Below are positions 1 through 6,087 of a stretch of 14,761 nt of DNA, piece by piece. Numbering within the stretch: the first letter of the stretch is position 1; every line of letters begins with the position of its first letter. A program made the translations under genes and the position numbers. Under the pieces are notes generated by a model, which had not been told where the DNA came from, searched no databases, and saw only the letters and a list, made by a program, of their open reading frames with translations. The stretch covers positions 1 to 14,761 of the forward strand of contig JAJDBI010000280.1 of assembly GCA_029261435.1 (NCBI GenBank). The letters run 5' to 3'. Source of the stretch: Nitrospinaceae bacterium. GTDB lineage: Bacteria; Nitrospinota; Nitrospinia; Nitrospinales; VA-1.

Positions 1-371
1 GGGGGACAACTCAAAATCCCACTTATGAAGATGTTTGTACCGGGCAGACCATGCATGCTGAAGTGGTTCGGATGGAATATGATCCGTCCATCGTTTCTTA
101 TGAGGCCCTACTCGAAGTTTTGTGGGGGTGTCATGATCCGACGACAATGAATCGACAGGGGCCAGACAGGGGAACTCAATATCGTTCTGCGATTTATTTT
201 CATTCACCGGAACAGGAAGCCTCTGCCAGGGCATCAAAGGAAAAGCTGAGTCAGTCGGGGCGTTTCGGGTCACCAATTGTTACAGAAATCACTCCTGCGC
301 CGAAATATTATATAGCGGAAGACTACCATCAAAAATACCTCGAAAAACGAGGGATGGGGAATTGCCATTAG
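1..371 (+). CDS. msrA: Peptide methionine sulfoxide reductase MsrA, C-terminal part
   Basis: MsrA reduces methionine-S-sulfoxide in proteins back to methionine, using thioredoxin-type electrons. The reading frame is open from base 3 at the window edge, so the N-terminus with the catalytic GCFW-type cysteine is cut off. Visible family signatures are NPTYEDVCTGQTMHAEVV, the HDPTTMNRQGPDRGTQYRSA block that lines the substrate pocket, and the C-terminal AEDYHQKYL block. A cysteine two residues from the end (GMGNCH) could be a resolving cysteine. The ATG at 51 is internal to the domain and not a plausible start. A haem peroxidase gene follows 54 bases after the stop on the same strand, so the two may form an oxidative-stress transcription unit (inference). 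The family call is very safe; only completeness is unknown. Confidence 0.95.
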   Translation, partial: GTTQNPTYEDVCTGQTMHAEVVRMEYDPSIVSYEALLEVLWGCHDPTTMNRQGPDRGTQYRSAIYFHSPEQEASARASKEKLSQSGRFGSPIVTEITPAPKYYIAEDYHQKYLEKRGMGNCH

Positions 372-425
372 TAATTCATGTTTGTCAGTGTTTGGTTGAT
401 AGTATTTTATCGAGGAGATATTTTT

Positions 426-1424
426 ATGAAACGCATTTCTATTTTAGTTCTTGCATGCGTTATTGGTTTTTTCCCGATTGAAGTTTTTGCTGAAGATTCT
501 GTTTATGAGCCTGTCCCGGTCATGAAGCATCCTTCCGACAATGCTTGGTCCAAGGACAAGGAAGAGCTGGGCAAAATGCTTTATTTTGATCCTCGGCTTT
601 CAGGAAGTAACTGGATCAGTTGTGCTACCTGCCATAATCCCGGGCTGGGTTGGAGCGATGGTCTACCACGCACCATTGGTGATGGACAAAAGGAACTGGG
701 ACGACATTCTCCGACCATCATCAATAGCGGTTACTTTGAGGTTCAAATGTGGGATGGTCGTAAAAAGTCACTGGAAGACCAAGCCAAGGGACCCATCGCC
801 GCATCTGTTGAAATGAATCAGGATTATGATGAACTGATTAGGGAGTTGAAAGTCCTTCCCGGTTATGTGAGTCGATTCAACAAGGTATTTGGCAGAAATG
901 CATTAACCATCGATAATATTGCCAAGGCGCTTGCCACCTTTGAACGTTCGGTGGTTTCAAAAAATGCACCTTATGACAAGTATTGGGCGGGTGATAAGAG
1001 TTCCATGTCTGCCTCCGCGGTGAATGGGATGAATGTGTTTTTTGGAAAGGCCAAATGTGGTATTTGCCACAATGGCCCTGTGTTTACGGATAGTGGTTTT
1101 CATAACATCGGGGTCAAACCAGCCGGTCCCTTGAAAGTTGATCTCGGAAGATATAATGAAAGCAAGGACGATTTTGATAAAGGAGCTTTCAAAACTCCGG
1201 GATTGAGAGACATTACTAAATCTGCACCTTATATGCATAACGGGACAGAGGCCACTTTGGAGGATGTGATCGAATTTTATGATCGAGGAGGGGATGTGAA
1301 GGAAAATATCAGTCCCTTCATTACTCCACTGGGATTGACAGATCAGGAAAAAAGGGATCTGGTCGAGTTCCTCAAAGCTTTGGATGGAGACCCTATTCTG
1401 GTAACACTGCCCATACTCCCCTGA
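426..1424 (+). CDS. Periplasmic di-heme cytochrome c peroxidase, MauG/CcpA family
   Basis: The ATG at 426 gives 332 residues and follows a GAGGAG ribosome site at 412-417; an upstream in-frame ATG at 378 would place extra residues before the signal peptide and was not used. Residues 1-22 form a signal peptide (cleavage after VFA). Two CxxCH haem c sites lie at 66-70 and 211-215, as in di-heme peroxidases (PF03150), so the protein should be exported and haem-loaded in the periplasm. Compared from memory with Pseudomonas CcpA, the inter-haem Trp, Gln and catalytic Glu match W109, Q119 and E129 with the same 10-residue spacing. The His that caps the peroxidatic haem in resting CcpA appears to be Asp (TIGDGQ, D86). 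VIEFYDRGG puts Y285 where CcpA has its Met ligand, as in MauG. The substrate may be H2O2 or a partner protein; no methylamine dehydrogenase genes are seen. A terminator follows. Confidence 0.92.
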   Translation: MKRISILVLACVIGFFPIEVFAEDSVYEPVPVMKHPSDNAWSKDKEELGKMLYFDPRLSGSNWISCATCHNPGLGWSDGLPRTIGDGQKELGRHSPTIINSGYFEVQMWDGRKKSLEDQAKGPIAASVEMNQDYDELIRELKVLPGYVSRFNKVFGRNALTIDNIAKALATFERSVVSKNAPYDKYWAGDKSSMSASAVNGMNVFFGKAKCGICHNGPVFTDSGFHNIGVKPAGPLKVDLGRYNESKDDFDKGAFKTPGLRDITKSAPYMHNGTEATLEDVIEFYDRGGDVKENISPFITPLGLTDQEKRDLVEFLKALDGDPILVTLPILP

Positions 1425-1445
1425 CGAAAATAAGTGTTGCGAAAA

Positions 1446-1474
1446 GGTTCGGGCTAATCCCCGGGCCTTTTTTT
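1446..1474 (+). terminator. Intrinsic terminator after the di-heme peroxidase
   Basis: An eight-pair stem (1446-1453 with 1460-1467, including two G-U pairs) has a six-base loop and is followed directly by seven T. It lies 21 bases after the peroxidase stop codon and separates that gene from the DUF2892 gene. Confidence 0.85.
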
Positions 1475-1549
1475 ATTTGTAGTAGAAATACTACCCTCTA
1501 ATTCACAGTTGCCACGATACCTTTTTAAGCTTCACCATCCTATATTTAA

Positions 1550-1690
1550 GTAGTAGATGATTAGTTGTTCATCCGTCAGTAAATACAAAAGGGGGGTGTC
1601 TTCACTACTACAACCATTTTCTGGATTTTTTAATCAGGTATGGAAAATGGTGGCACCCCCTGACGTTAAAACAATAAAAAGGAGGTTGTC
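1550..1690 (+). promoter_or_regulatory. Highly foldable 5' leader of the DUF2892 gene, possible cis-regulatory RNA
   Basis: Complementary segments seen by eye: 1556-1560 with 1569-1573 (5 pairs); 1574-1579 with 1660-1665 (6 pairs); 1593-1598 with 1654-1659 (6 pairs); 1613-1621 with 1643-1651 (9 perfect pairs). The right-hand arms 1643-1665 are almost contiguous, so they stack into one long imperfect hairpin with A-rich and pyrimidine-rich internal loops on the left side. Bases 1605-1611 in one internal loop also match 1550-1556 (7 pairs, possible pseudoknot). Bases 1610-1615 match 1684-1689, which overlap the ribosome site GGAGG (1681-1685). A TATATT (1541-1546) could be a -10 box, but no good -35 is seen. 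No known riboswitch class was recognised. The helices are visible in sequence; regulation is inference. Confidence 0.4.
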
Positions 1691-1921
1691 ATGTTTACAA
1701 AAAATCTGGGTACGCTGGATCGAACTGTACGGGTCATTTTAGGAGTCGCATTAATTTCTTGCGGTATTTTTTCCATGGGGACATTGGGGGTGGTTCTGGC
1801 AGTCGTTGGACTTGTTCCTCTTGCTACTGGGTTGATGGGGAGTTGCCCGCTTTATACAGTCTGTAAAATAAATACTATTGAAGGAAAACCCTGCTTTTGG
1901 AACCAGGAAGTGAAGCATTAA
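1691..1921 (+). CDS. DUF2892 (YgaP-like) small inner-membrane protein
   Basis: A 76-residue protein starting at ATG 1691, five bases after a good GGAGG ribosome site. It matches the DUF2892 family (PF11127): N-terminal NLGTLDRTVRVILG, two hydrophobic segments at about residues 15-28 and 31-48 separated by a short glycine turn, then the typical GLMGSCPLYTVCKINT tail. Family members are small membrane proteins, and the same domain forms the membrane anchor of the rhodanese YgaP. The biochemical role of stand-alone members is not established. Cysteines at 24, 52, 58 and 68 are present; C52 is in the family-typical CPLY motif. The gene stands alone between two terminators, behind a long leader that can fold, so it is probably a monocistronic, separately controlled unit. 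Confidence 0.85.
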   Translation: MFTKNLGTLDRTVRVILGVALISCGIFSMGTLGVVLAVVGLVPLATGLMGSCPLYTVCKINTIEGKPCFWNQEVKH

Positions 1922-2010
1922 ATTAAGAGAGAGTGTCGCCACTTTCAGAATTAATCTGTTGAAGCTGCCACCCTTAGGATACTGCTTCTCTAAGGGCTGC
2001 AACATTTATC

Positions 2011-2045
2011 AAGGGTTTGTGGTGATTTTGCCTCAAACCCTTTTT
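2011..2045 (+). terminator. Intrinsic terminator after the DUF2892 gene
   Basis: A perfect nine-pair stem (2011-2019 with 2034-2042) closes a 14-base loop and is followed by a short T tract. A second, weaker seven-pair stem (1971-1977 with 1990-1996) sits just upstream. The site lies between converging genes; the minus-strand reading has no T tract after the stem, so it mainly serves the plus strand. Confidence 0.75.
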
Positions 2046-2104
2046 CTTTCAAGTGTACAAGCTTTCTTTATAAACAACAGATGCATGACTACATTCTTTT
2101 GCTC

Positions 2105-3823
2105 TTATAAAAGGTCAGGACCAAAAATAACGTAAGCCCCGCCACTTGCCCCGCTTTGTTTGTTTCTAAGCATTCCCGGAGCACCGATTAGAATATCCTT
2201 GTTTCCGTCCCCGTTAATATCACCCAAGGCAATGGATTTCCCTAAAGACTCCTTGGGATTAATTCTTTTTGGCTGAAAAAATCCTGAAGCGGTAAGCCCG
2301 CGTTGTTTATTTTTAGTAACAAAGAAATCTAATGAACCAGCCCCAAAATCTGACGTCCCTTTTGGGGCACCAGGGACTCCTGCTATCAAGTCATCTCTTT
2401 TATCACCGTTTAAATCTAAAGATGCTATTCCTGATCCAAATTCTAAAATATTTTTACCAGACATGGATGACTCATAATCATTACCAAAAGTTGAGTAATG
2501 ATTTAAAAAAGCTTTATTAGTGTTTTCTCTCAAAAATATTGTTTTCGGCCAGGATGATCTTCCTGGAACACAAAATACTATTCCGCTGGAAATATTAGAT
2601 TTTGTATTTATCTTAGTACCTGGAGAACTTATCAGAATATCAGCCACCCCATTTCCATATATGTCACCGGAAGCAAGTTGCTTGCCAGAGTATTCAAAAT
2701 CTTTCGAACCAAAAAATGTACTATCAGATTCCCTTATCAGGTCTAAATTTCCCGGAAATTTTTTTCTTCCCAATACTAGAAAAACTTCTCCAACATCTTC
2801 ACCTTTATTCAAAAAACCATCAGAATAGGGTGCGCCAATTAATACATCGTCAAATCCATCTAAATTAACATCCTTCGACAAAACAGAGTAGCCTGCCTGA
2901 TCTGCCAAGTTTCCAGAGAACGACAATTTTCCTGCTGCTCCATCGCCACCTGATAACCGACCATTATGGTATTGGGCTAAATTGATAATTGGAGGGAATT
3001 TTTTTCTTCCAAATAAAAGGAAAACGGCTCCAGCTTTAGATTTCATTGTTCTTTCACTCCTGGTGCCGGGCGCTCCAATGATCAAATCCATATAACCATC
3101 ACCATTTAAATTACCCGAAGCCAGAGAAAATCCTGCCAAGTCGCCATCTTTTGCTCCAAATATTATCAGGTCAGCCATTTGTGAGAGGTTATTAACTTTT
3201 TCGAATTTTTCTTTTCCAAAGACTACATAAATGGCTCCAGAGTGTATTCGCTTATTCCTTGGACCGTTTTGATGTGGAGCACCAATTATTAAATCCAACA
3301 AACCATCTCCATTTAAATCTGAAGAAGTTAATGCATGGCCAAAATGATTTCTTCCACCTCCACTTCCGCCCCAAAAACTCACATCTAACTCAAGCTTCAG
3401 GTCAAGTGTTCTGGAAAACTTTTTGTCACCAAAAATCATATAAACCCAGCCTGATGGTGTTGTATTTTTCAAAATACCATCTGACTCAGGTGCTCCTAAA
3501 GCGATATCGTCAAACCCGTCATTATTGAAATCCCCAGTGGTAACTGAATAGCCAGTTCTCCCTCCGGAATCATTCAGACCTAAAATATTTCGATCTCGAT
3601 TAGGAATACCAATAATTTTAATTGCATTTTTATTTTGGACATTTTCAGGAGCATTTCTGAAACCAGCCTTATCAATAAATTCGTGTTGAACTGGTGAGGG
3701 TGGGTGCGACGAACTGCCTGGAGCCAAAATTGTCGACCAGGTTCCGAAAAATGTATTCGGTCCGCACGACGAAAGAACAATTAAGGAGGACAGAAATAAT
3801 ATTGATTTCGTTGTTTTATGCAA
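2105..3823 (-). CDS. FG-GAP repeat lipoprotein, probable seven-bladed beta-propeller
   Basis: A 572-residue protein. Residues 1-20 form a lipoprotein signal with lipobox LSSC, so C20 would be lipidated and the protein anchored in a membrane, probably the outer one. Seven FG-GAP-type repeats (integrin-alpha N-terminal family) follow about every 70-80 residues. Their calcium loops lie near residues 98, 169, 238, 318, 387, 469 and 534 (for example DFNNDGFDD, DLNGDGLLD, DINGDGNKD), each followed by an IGAP-like strand. Seven copies fit one closed seven-bladed propeller. Loops 5 (DIYGNGVAD) and 6 (DLNGDKRDD) deviate most. The start is TTG at 3823; no ATG exists upstream before an in-frame stop, and no ribosome site is visible. 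Propellers of this type usually bind proteins or glycans at the surface; the ligand is unknown. The gene is visibly AT-richer than the housekeeping genes to the right, which may hint at transfer. Confidence 0.85.
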   Translation of the reverse strand: MHKTTKSILFLSSLIVLSSCGPNTFFGTWSTILAPGSSSHPPSPVQHEFIDKAGFRNAPENVQNKNAIKIIGIPNRDRNILGLNDSGGRTGYSVTTGDFNNDGFDDIALGAPESDGILKNTTPSGWVYMIFGDKKFSRTLDLKLELDVSFWGGSGGGRNHFGHALTSSDLNGDGLLDLIIGAPHQNGPRNKRIHSGAIYVVFGKEKFEKVNNLSQMADLIIFGAKDGDLAGFSLASGNLNGDGYMDLIIGAPGTRSERTMKSKAGAVFLLFGRKKFPPIINLAQYHNGRLSGGDGAAGKLSFSGNLADQAGYSVLSKDVNLDGFDDVLIGAPYSDGFLNKGEDVGEVFLVLGRKKFPGNLDLIRESDSTFFGSKDFEYSGKQLASGDIYGNGVADILISSPGTKINTKSNISSGIVFCVPGRSSWPKTIFLRENTNKAFLNHYSTFGNDYESSMSGKNILEFGSGIASLDLNGDKRDDLIAGVPGAPKGTSDFGAGSLDFFVTKNKQRGLTASGFFQPKRINPKESLGKSIALGDINGDGNKDILIGAPGMLRNKQSGASGGAYVIFGPDLL

Positions 3824-3868
3824 TGTTGTTGAATATTTAAAGTTTAATAATCATGGAGTAAATGTCAC

Positions 3869-3897
3869 TTGACAATATTTGTGATGAAAAGTAATAT
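3869..3897 (+). promoter_or_regulatory. Near-consensus sigma70 promoter
   Basis: TTGACA (3869-3874), a 17-base spacer and TATAAT-like TAATAT (3892-3897) point to transcription starting near 3904 and running right, towards the Fur box and the cytochrome-porin gene. The -35 box is perfect and the -10 box matches at four of six positions. Confidence 0.7.
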
Positions 3898-3910
3898 AGC
3901 ATACTATTTT

Positions 3911-3929
3911 AGTAATGATAATCATTTTC
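3911..3929. promoter_or_regulatory. Fur box (ferric uptake regulator operator)
   Basis: The 19 bases match the classical consensus GATAATGATAATCATTATC at 16 positions by hand alignment, including the whole AATGATAATCATT core. They lie about 7-25 bases after the predicted start of the 3869-3897 promoter, a position where bound Fur-Fe(II) would block transcription. The element is palindromic and only ~90 bases from the start of the diverging FG-GAP lipoprotein gene, so it could affect both directions. No fur gene is in the window. Confidence 0.65.
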
Positions 3930-4134
3930 ATTTAGGTAAGTTTAGGCGACTCTAGGAAGTGGAAAGAATAATTGGTTGCATTAAAAAGCTTATGAATTCA
4001 ATGTTTACGGGAAAAGTGACCCTTCATTTCCACTTGGGGAAAATAAAGAAAATCACAAGAGAGGAAGAAATAACTTAGAAAAATATCAAAAAGTAGTTTT
4101 GTTAAAGAAGATTTAACAGGGGTCAATCCAAAGG

Positions 4135-4185
4135 AAGCCTCGGCTGATTTCACTAGAAAGTGAAATTTTGCCGGGGCTTTTTTTT
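4135..4185 (+). terminator. Strong intrinsic terminator upstream of the cytochrome-porin gene
   Basis: The outer stem pairs 4135-4144 with 4170-4179 (ten pairs, one G-U). The inner stem pairs 4147-4153 with 4160-4166 (seven pairs), with a six-base loop. A run of eight T follows (4178-4185). It ends about 40 bases before the ATG at 4226, the geometry of an attenuator, or simply the end of an upstream RNA. Confidence 0.85.
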
Positions 4186-4225
4186 GTTTGATGAATTATT
4201 AGTTGCTTTAAGGAGAGAAAAGAAA

Positions 4226-5374
4226 ATGTCGAGGTTTATCGGGGTAGTTTTAGGAATTATGTTTGTTGTCTCAGCTTTTGAGGGTTTGTTGCCTGAAAGA
4301 GCAGAAGCGATACCAGCTTTTGCACGTAAACACTCTTTTCGTTGTACACAGTGCCATCAGCAATTTCCCAAATTAAATAAATTTGGGGTTGCTTTTAAAA
4401 ATCGTGGGTATCGACTGGCAGGTGAAAAAGGTAAGTTTGTTTGGGAAGAAAAAGTAATCCCACTTGCGGCCATAGGACGTATGGGCTGGAAATTTACAGA
4501 TAACCGCACTAACACTGCTGGTGCGAGCGTTAGCGAGTTTAAGTTTGAAGGTTTGGAATTATTCAGTGGGGGAACATTGGCTCCAAGAATTTCATATTTC
4601 ATTGATGCTTTGACGGAGGATAACCTTCCGCTTTTACAATTTAACGATATTCTTCCTGACAGCGCCTTAAACATTAAGGTCGGACAGTATAATGTTGATA
4701 ATTACAGCCTGTCACATCCAAGAAGACTCACCTTCTCAACCTATCTGGTTCAAACCACAGCAGACCGTGGAGATAATGTGACATTCAGCAATGAGGGTGT
4801 TGAGGTAAACGGACAATTTATAGATTCCGGACTCAGATATATTTTGGGAACAGGTGATGGATCAACCACAGAAACGGAAGACAAGTTATTCAAATCTTTT
4901 TTTGGATACTTGATGAAAGACTTCGGTGAAAAGGGACATACCTTGTCTGTTATGTTCCGTACCGATGAAAGCGGAACAAAAACCAATAACGGGGATTCGG
5001 TTACCGTTGGTGGTGGTTTGCAAATATTTGGTGAAAGGTGGGATCTTACAGCTCAGGCTTTTCACTTTAATGGAGGTGATGATCTGAATTTCACTGAAGA
5101 TACAAAGACAAATGATTATAAGGCTGTCAGTGGAACAGTAGAAGGTACATACGAGTTCTCTGAAAAAATTCTTGGCATAGCAAGATATGACTGGCACAAC
5201 ACTTTAGACAGTAAAGCCGAGGAATATGCCATCGTAGGAGCCCTTCAGTACCACTTTGTACCCAATGTGAAACTGAATATGGAATATAGAACTTCTGACG
5301 TAAAGGTAGGCGGGACATCAAATACTGCGGGGGATGAGCAGTCATTGAGAATGTATCTGCGTTTTGGATTCTAA
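4226..5374 (+). CDS. Fused monoheme cytochrome c - outer-membrane porin, Cyc2-like
   Basis: ATG 4226 follows AAGGAGAG (4210-4217) and gives 382 residues. An in-frame GTG at 4160 lies inside the terminator hairpin and was rejected. Residues 1-28 form a signal peptide (AEA before IPAF). A single haem site CTQCH follows at 40-44 in the context IPAFARKHSFRC, then FPKLNKFGVAFKNRGYRL. This layout, a short haem segment then a barrel, is that of Cyc2-type cytochrome-porins, which in iron oxidisers take electrons from Fe(II) at the cell surface. The remaining ~310 residues alternate hydrophobic and polar residues in strand-like stretches with Asp/Gly/Asn-rich turns, and end in YLRFGF with a terminal Phe, the outer-membrane insertion signature. 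That is enough for about 14-16 strands. Related uncharacterised cytochrome-porins exist outside iron oxidisers, so iron oxidation is only one possibility. The upstream Fur box supports an iron link. Confidence 0.75.
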   Translation: MSRFIGVVLGIMFVVSAFEGLLPERAEAIPAFARKHSFRCTQCHQQFPKLNKFGVAFKNRGYRLAGEKGKFVWEEKVIPLAAIGRMGWKFTDNRTNTAGASVSEFKFEGLELFSGGTLAPRISYFIDALTEDNLPLLQFNDILPDSALNIKVGQYNVDNYSLSHPRRLTFSTYLVQTTADRGDNVTFSNEGVEVNGQFIDSGLRYILGTGDGSTTETEDKLFKSFFGYLMKDFGEKGHTLSVMFRTDESGTKTNNGDSVTVGGGLQIFGERWDLTAQAFHFNGGDDLNFTEDTKTNDYKAVSGTVEGTYEFSEKILGIARYDWHNTLDSKAEEYAIVGALQYHFVPNVKLNMEYRTSDVKVGGTSNTAGDEQSLRMYLRFGF

Positions 5375-5382
5375 TTAATTGT

Positions 5383-5448
5383 GCTGCCAGGGCCTTTCTC
5401 ACAATACTCCTCCCATAAAAAAAAGTTTGTGAGGAGCGCCCTGGCGGC
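5383..5448. repeat. Nested inverted repeat between converging genes
   Basis: Outer arms 5383-5393 and 5438-5448 pair over 11 bases (one G-U). Inner arms 5398-5404 and 5427-5433 pair perfectly over 7 bases. The loop contains an A8 tract. It lies just after the cytochrome-porin stop codon and could act as a terminator or 3' stabiliser, but neither strand has a T run directly after the hairpin. Confidence 0.6.
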
Positions 5449-5510
5449 CTGTTACTTTACACGTGGTCTTACAACAAAAAGTGCTCGTTTTAAATTCGAA
5501 GATAGGAGGG

Positions 5511-5954
5511 CTAAACTCGGGTGCGGGAATATTTGAAAAGGCTGATGGCTAACGTAAACCAGCCGATCATAAAGCAGAGTCCGCCCAAGGGGGTGATCGG
5601 GCCAAAAAAACGCGGTCCATCGAAGGTGAGGACATAAAGGCTACCGCTGAATAAAGCAATCCCTGCACTGATCCACCTTGCAGAGCGCTGCAGTTTGGCG
5701 CGGAGTTCTTCATTGAGTACCAGTATCAGGATACCGATGGCAATCAGGCCGAGAGCGTGATAGCCGAGGTAGTCCGTCGCTGTGTGAAACGTGGCGAGTT
5801 TTTTCTCGGTCAACCGAGCCTTTAAAGAATGTGCGCCAAAGGCACCGAGCATGACGCTCAATCCCGCCATACATGCGCCCAATGAAACCCAAACTACCCC
5901 GCTTCGCGAGGGAGAAGTATCTTGATTGTTTGTAGGACTTTCAGTGTTTTCCAT
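5511..5954 (-). CDS. DUF423 family membrane protein
   Basis: A 147-residue protein of the DUF423 family (YwdK/YgdD-like, PF04241). Family signatures are GAFGAHSLK (37-45), the ATDYLGYHALGL block (59-70), FSGSLY (102-107) and GPITPLGG (118-125). Four hydrophobic segments are visible at about 20-41, 66-80, 95-110 and 120-140, so it is an inner-membrane protein. An N-terminal polar extension of about 18 residues precedes the first segment. No biochemical function is known for the family. The start is the ATG at 5954; no strong ribosome site is seen. It lies 133 bases downstream of the tatD fusion gene on the same strand and may be a distal part of that operon or an independent gene. Confidence 0.88.
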   Translation of the reverse strand: MENTESPTNNQDTSPSRSGVVWVSLGACMAGLSVMLGAFGAHSLKARLTEKKLATFHTATDYLGYHALGLIAIGILILVLNEELRAKLQRSARWISAGIALFSGSLYVLTFDGPRFFGPITPLGGLCFMIGWFTLAISLFKYSRTRV

Positions 5955-6087
5955 ATGTATGAATTATGCAAACCCCTGTTTGTAAATCACTTCGACCCCT
6001 TGTGATATTTTTTTATTTGCCCTCATGCCCCTGGTGCGGGTACTTTGAAAAAGAGGGAGCAAAACCCTTACCAGCGGTGGTACGCCG

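Larger units (their letters stand above)
3904..4186 (+). ncRNA. Candidate Fur-controlled small RNA or attenuated leader
   Basis: The stretch runs from a strong promoter plus Fur box to a strong terminator, with no convincing protein gene inside. The only ORF of note (3992-4078, 28 codons) has no ribosome site. Internal folding potential includes nine perfect long-range pairs (3957-3965 with 4027-4035) and a small hairpin (4101-4106 with 4112-4117). Two readings fit. One is a free RNA of about 280 bases, made when iron is scarce, analogous in logic but not in sequence to RyhB. The other is the leader of the cytochrome-porin gene, whose transcription would need read-through of the terminator. 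No known RNA family was recognised. Confidence 0.4.

Noticed and set aside
541..816. A 91-codon frame inside the di-heme peroxidase gene.
   Set aside because: It overlaps the haem-binding coding region in another frame and has no ribosome site.
1479..1494. A six-pair hairpin with a GAAA loop just after the peroxidase terminator.
   Set aside because: It is too short to assign a function and lies upstream of any likely start for the DUF2892 RNA.
3992..4078. A 28-codon ORF inside the Fur-box transcription unit.
   Set aside because: It has no ribosome site and a composition typical of AT-rich non-coding DNA; conservation would be needed to revive it.
4160..4225. An in-frame GTG extension of the cytochrome-porin by 22 residues.
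   Set aside because: It starts within the terminator hairpin and would put charged residues before a good signal peptide; ATG 4226 has a clear ribosome site.
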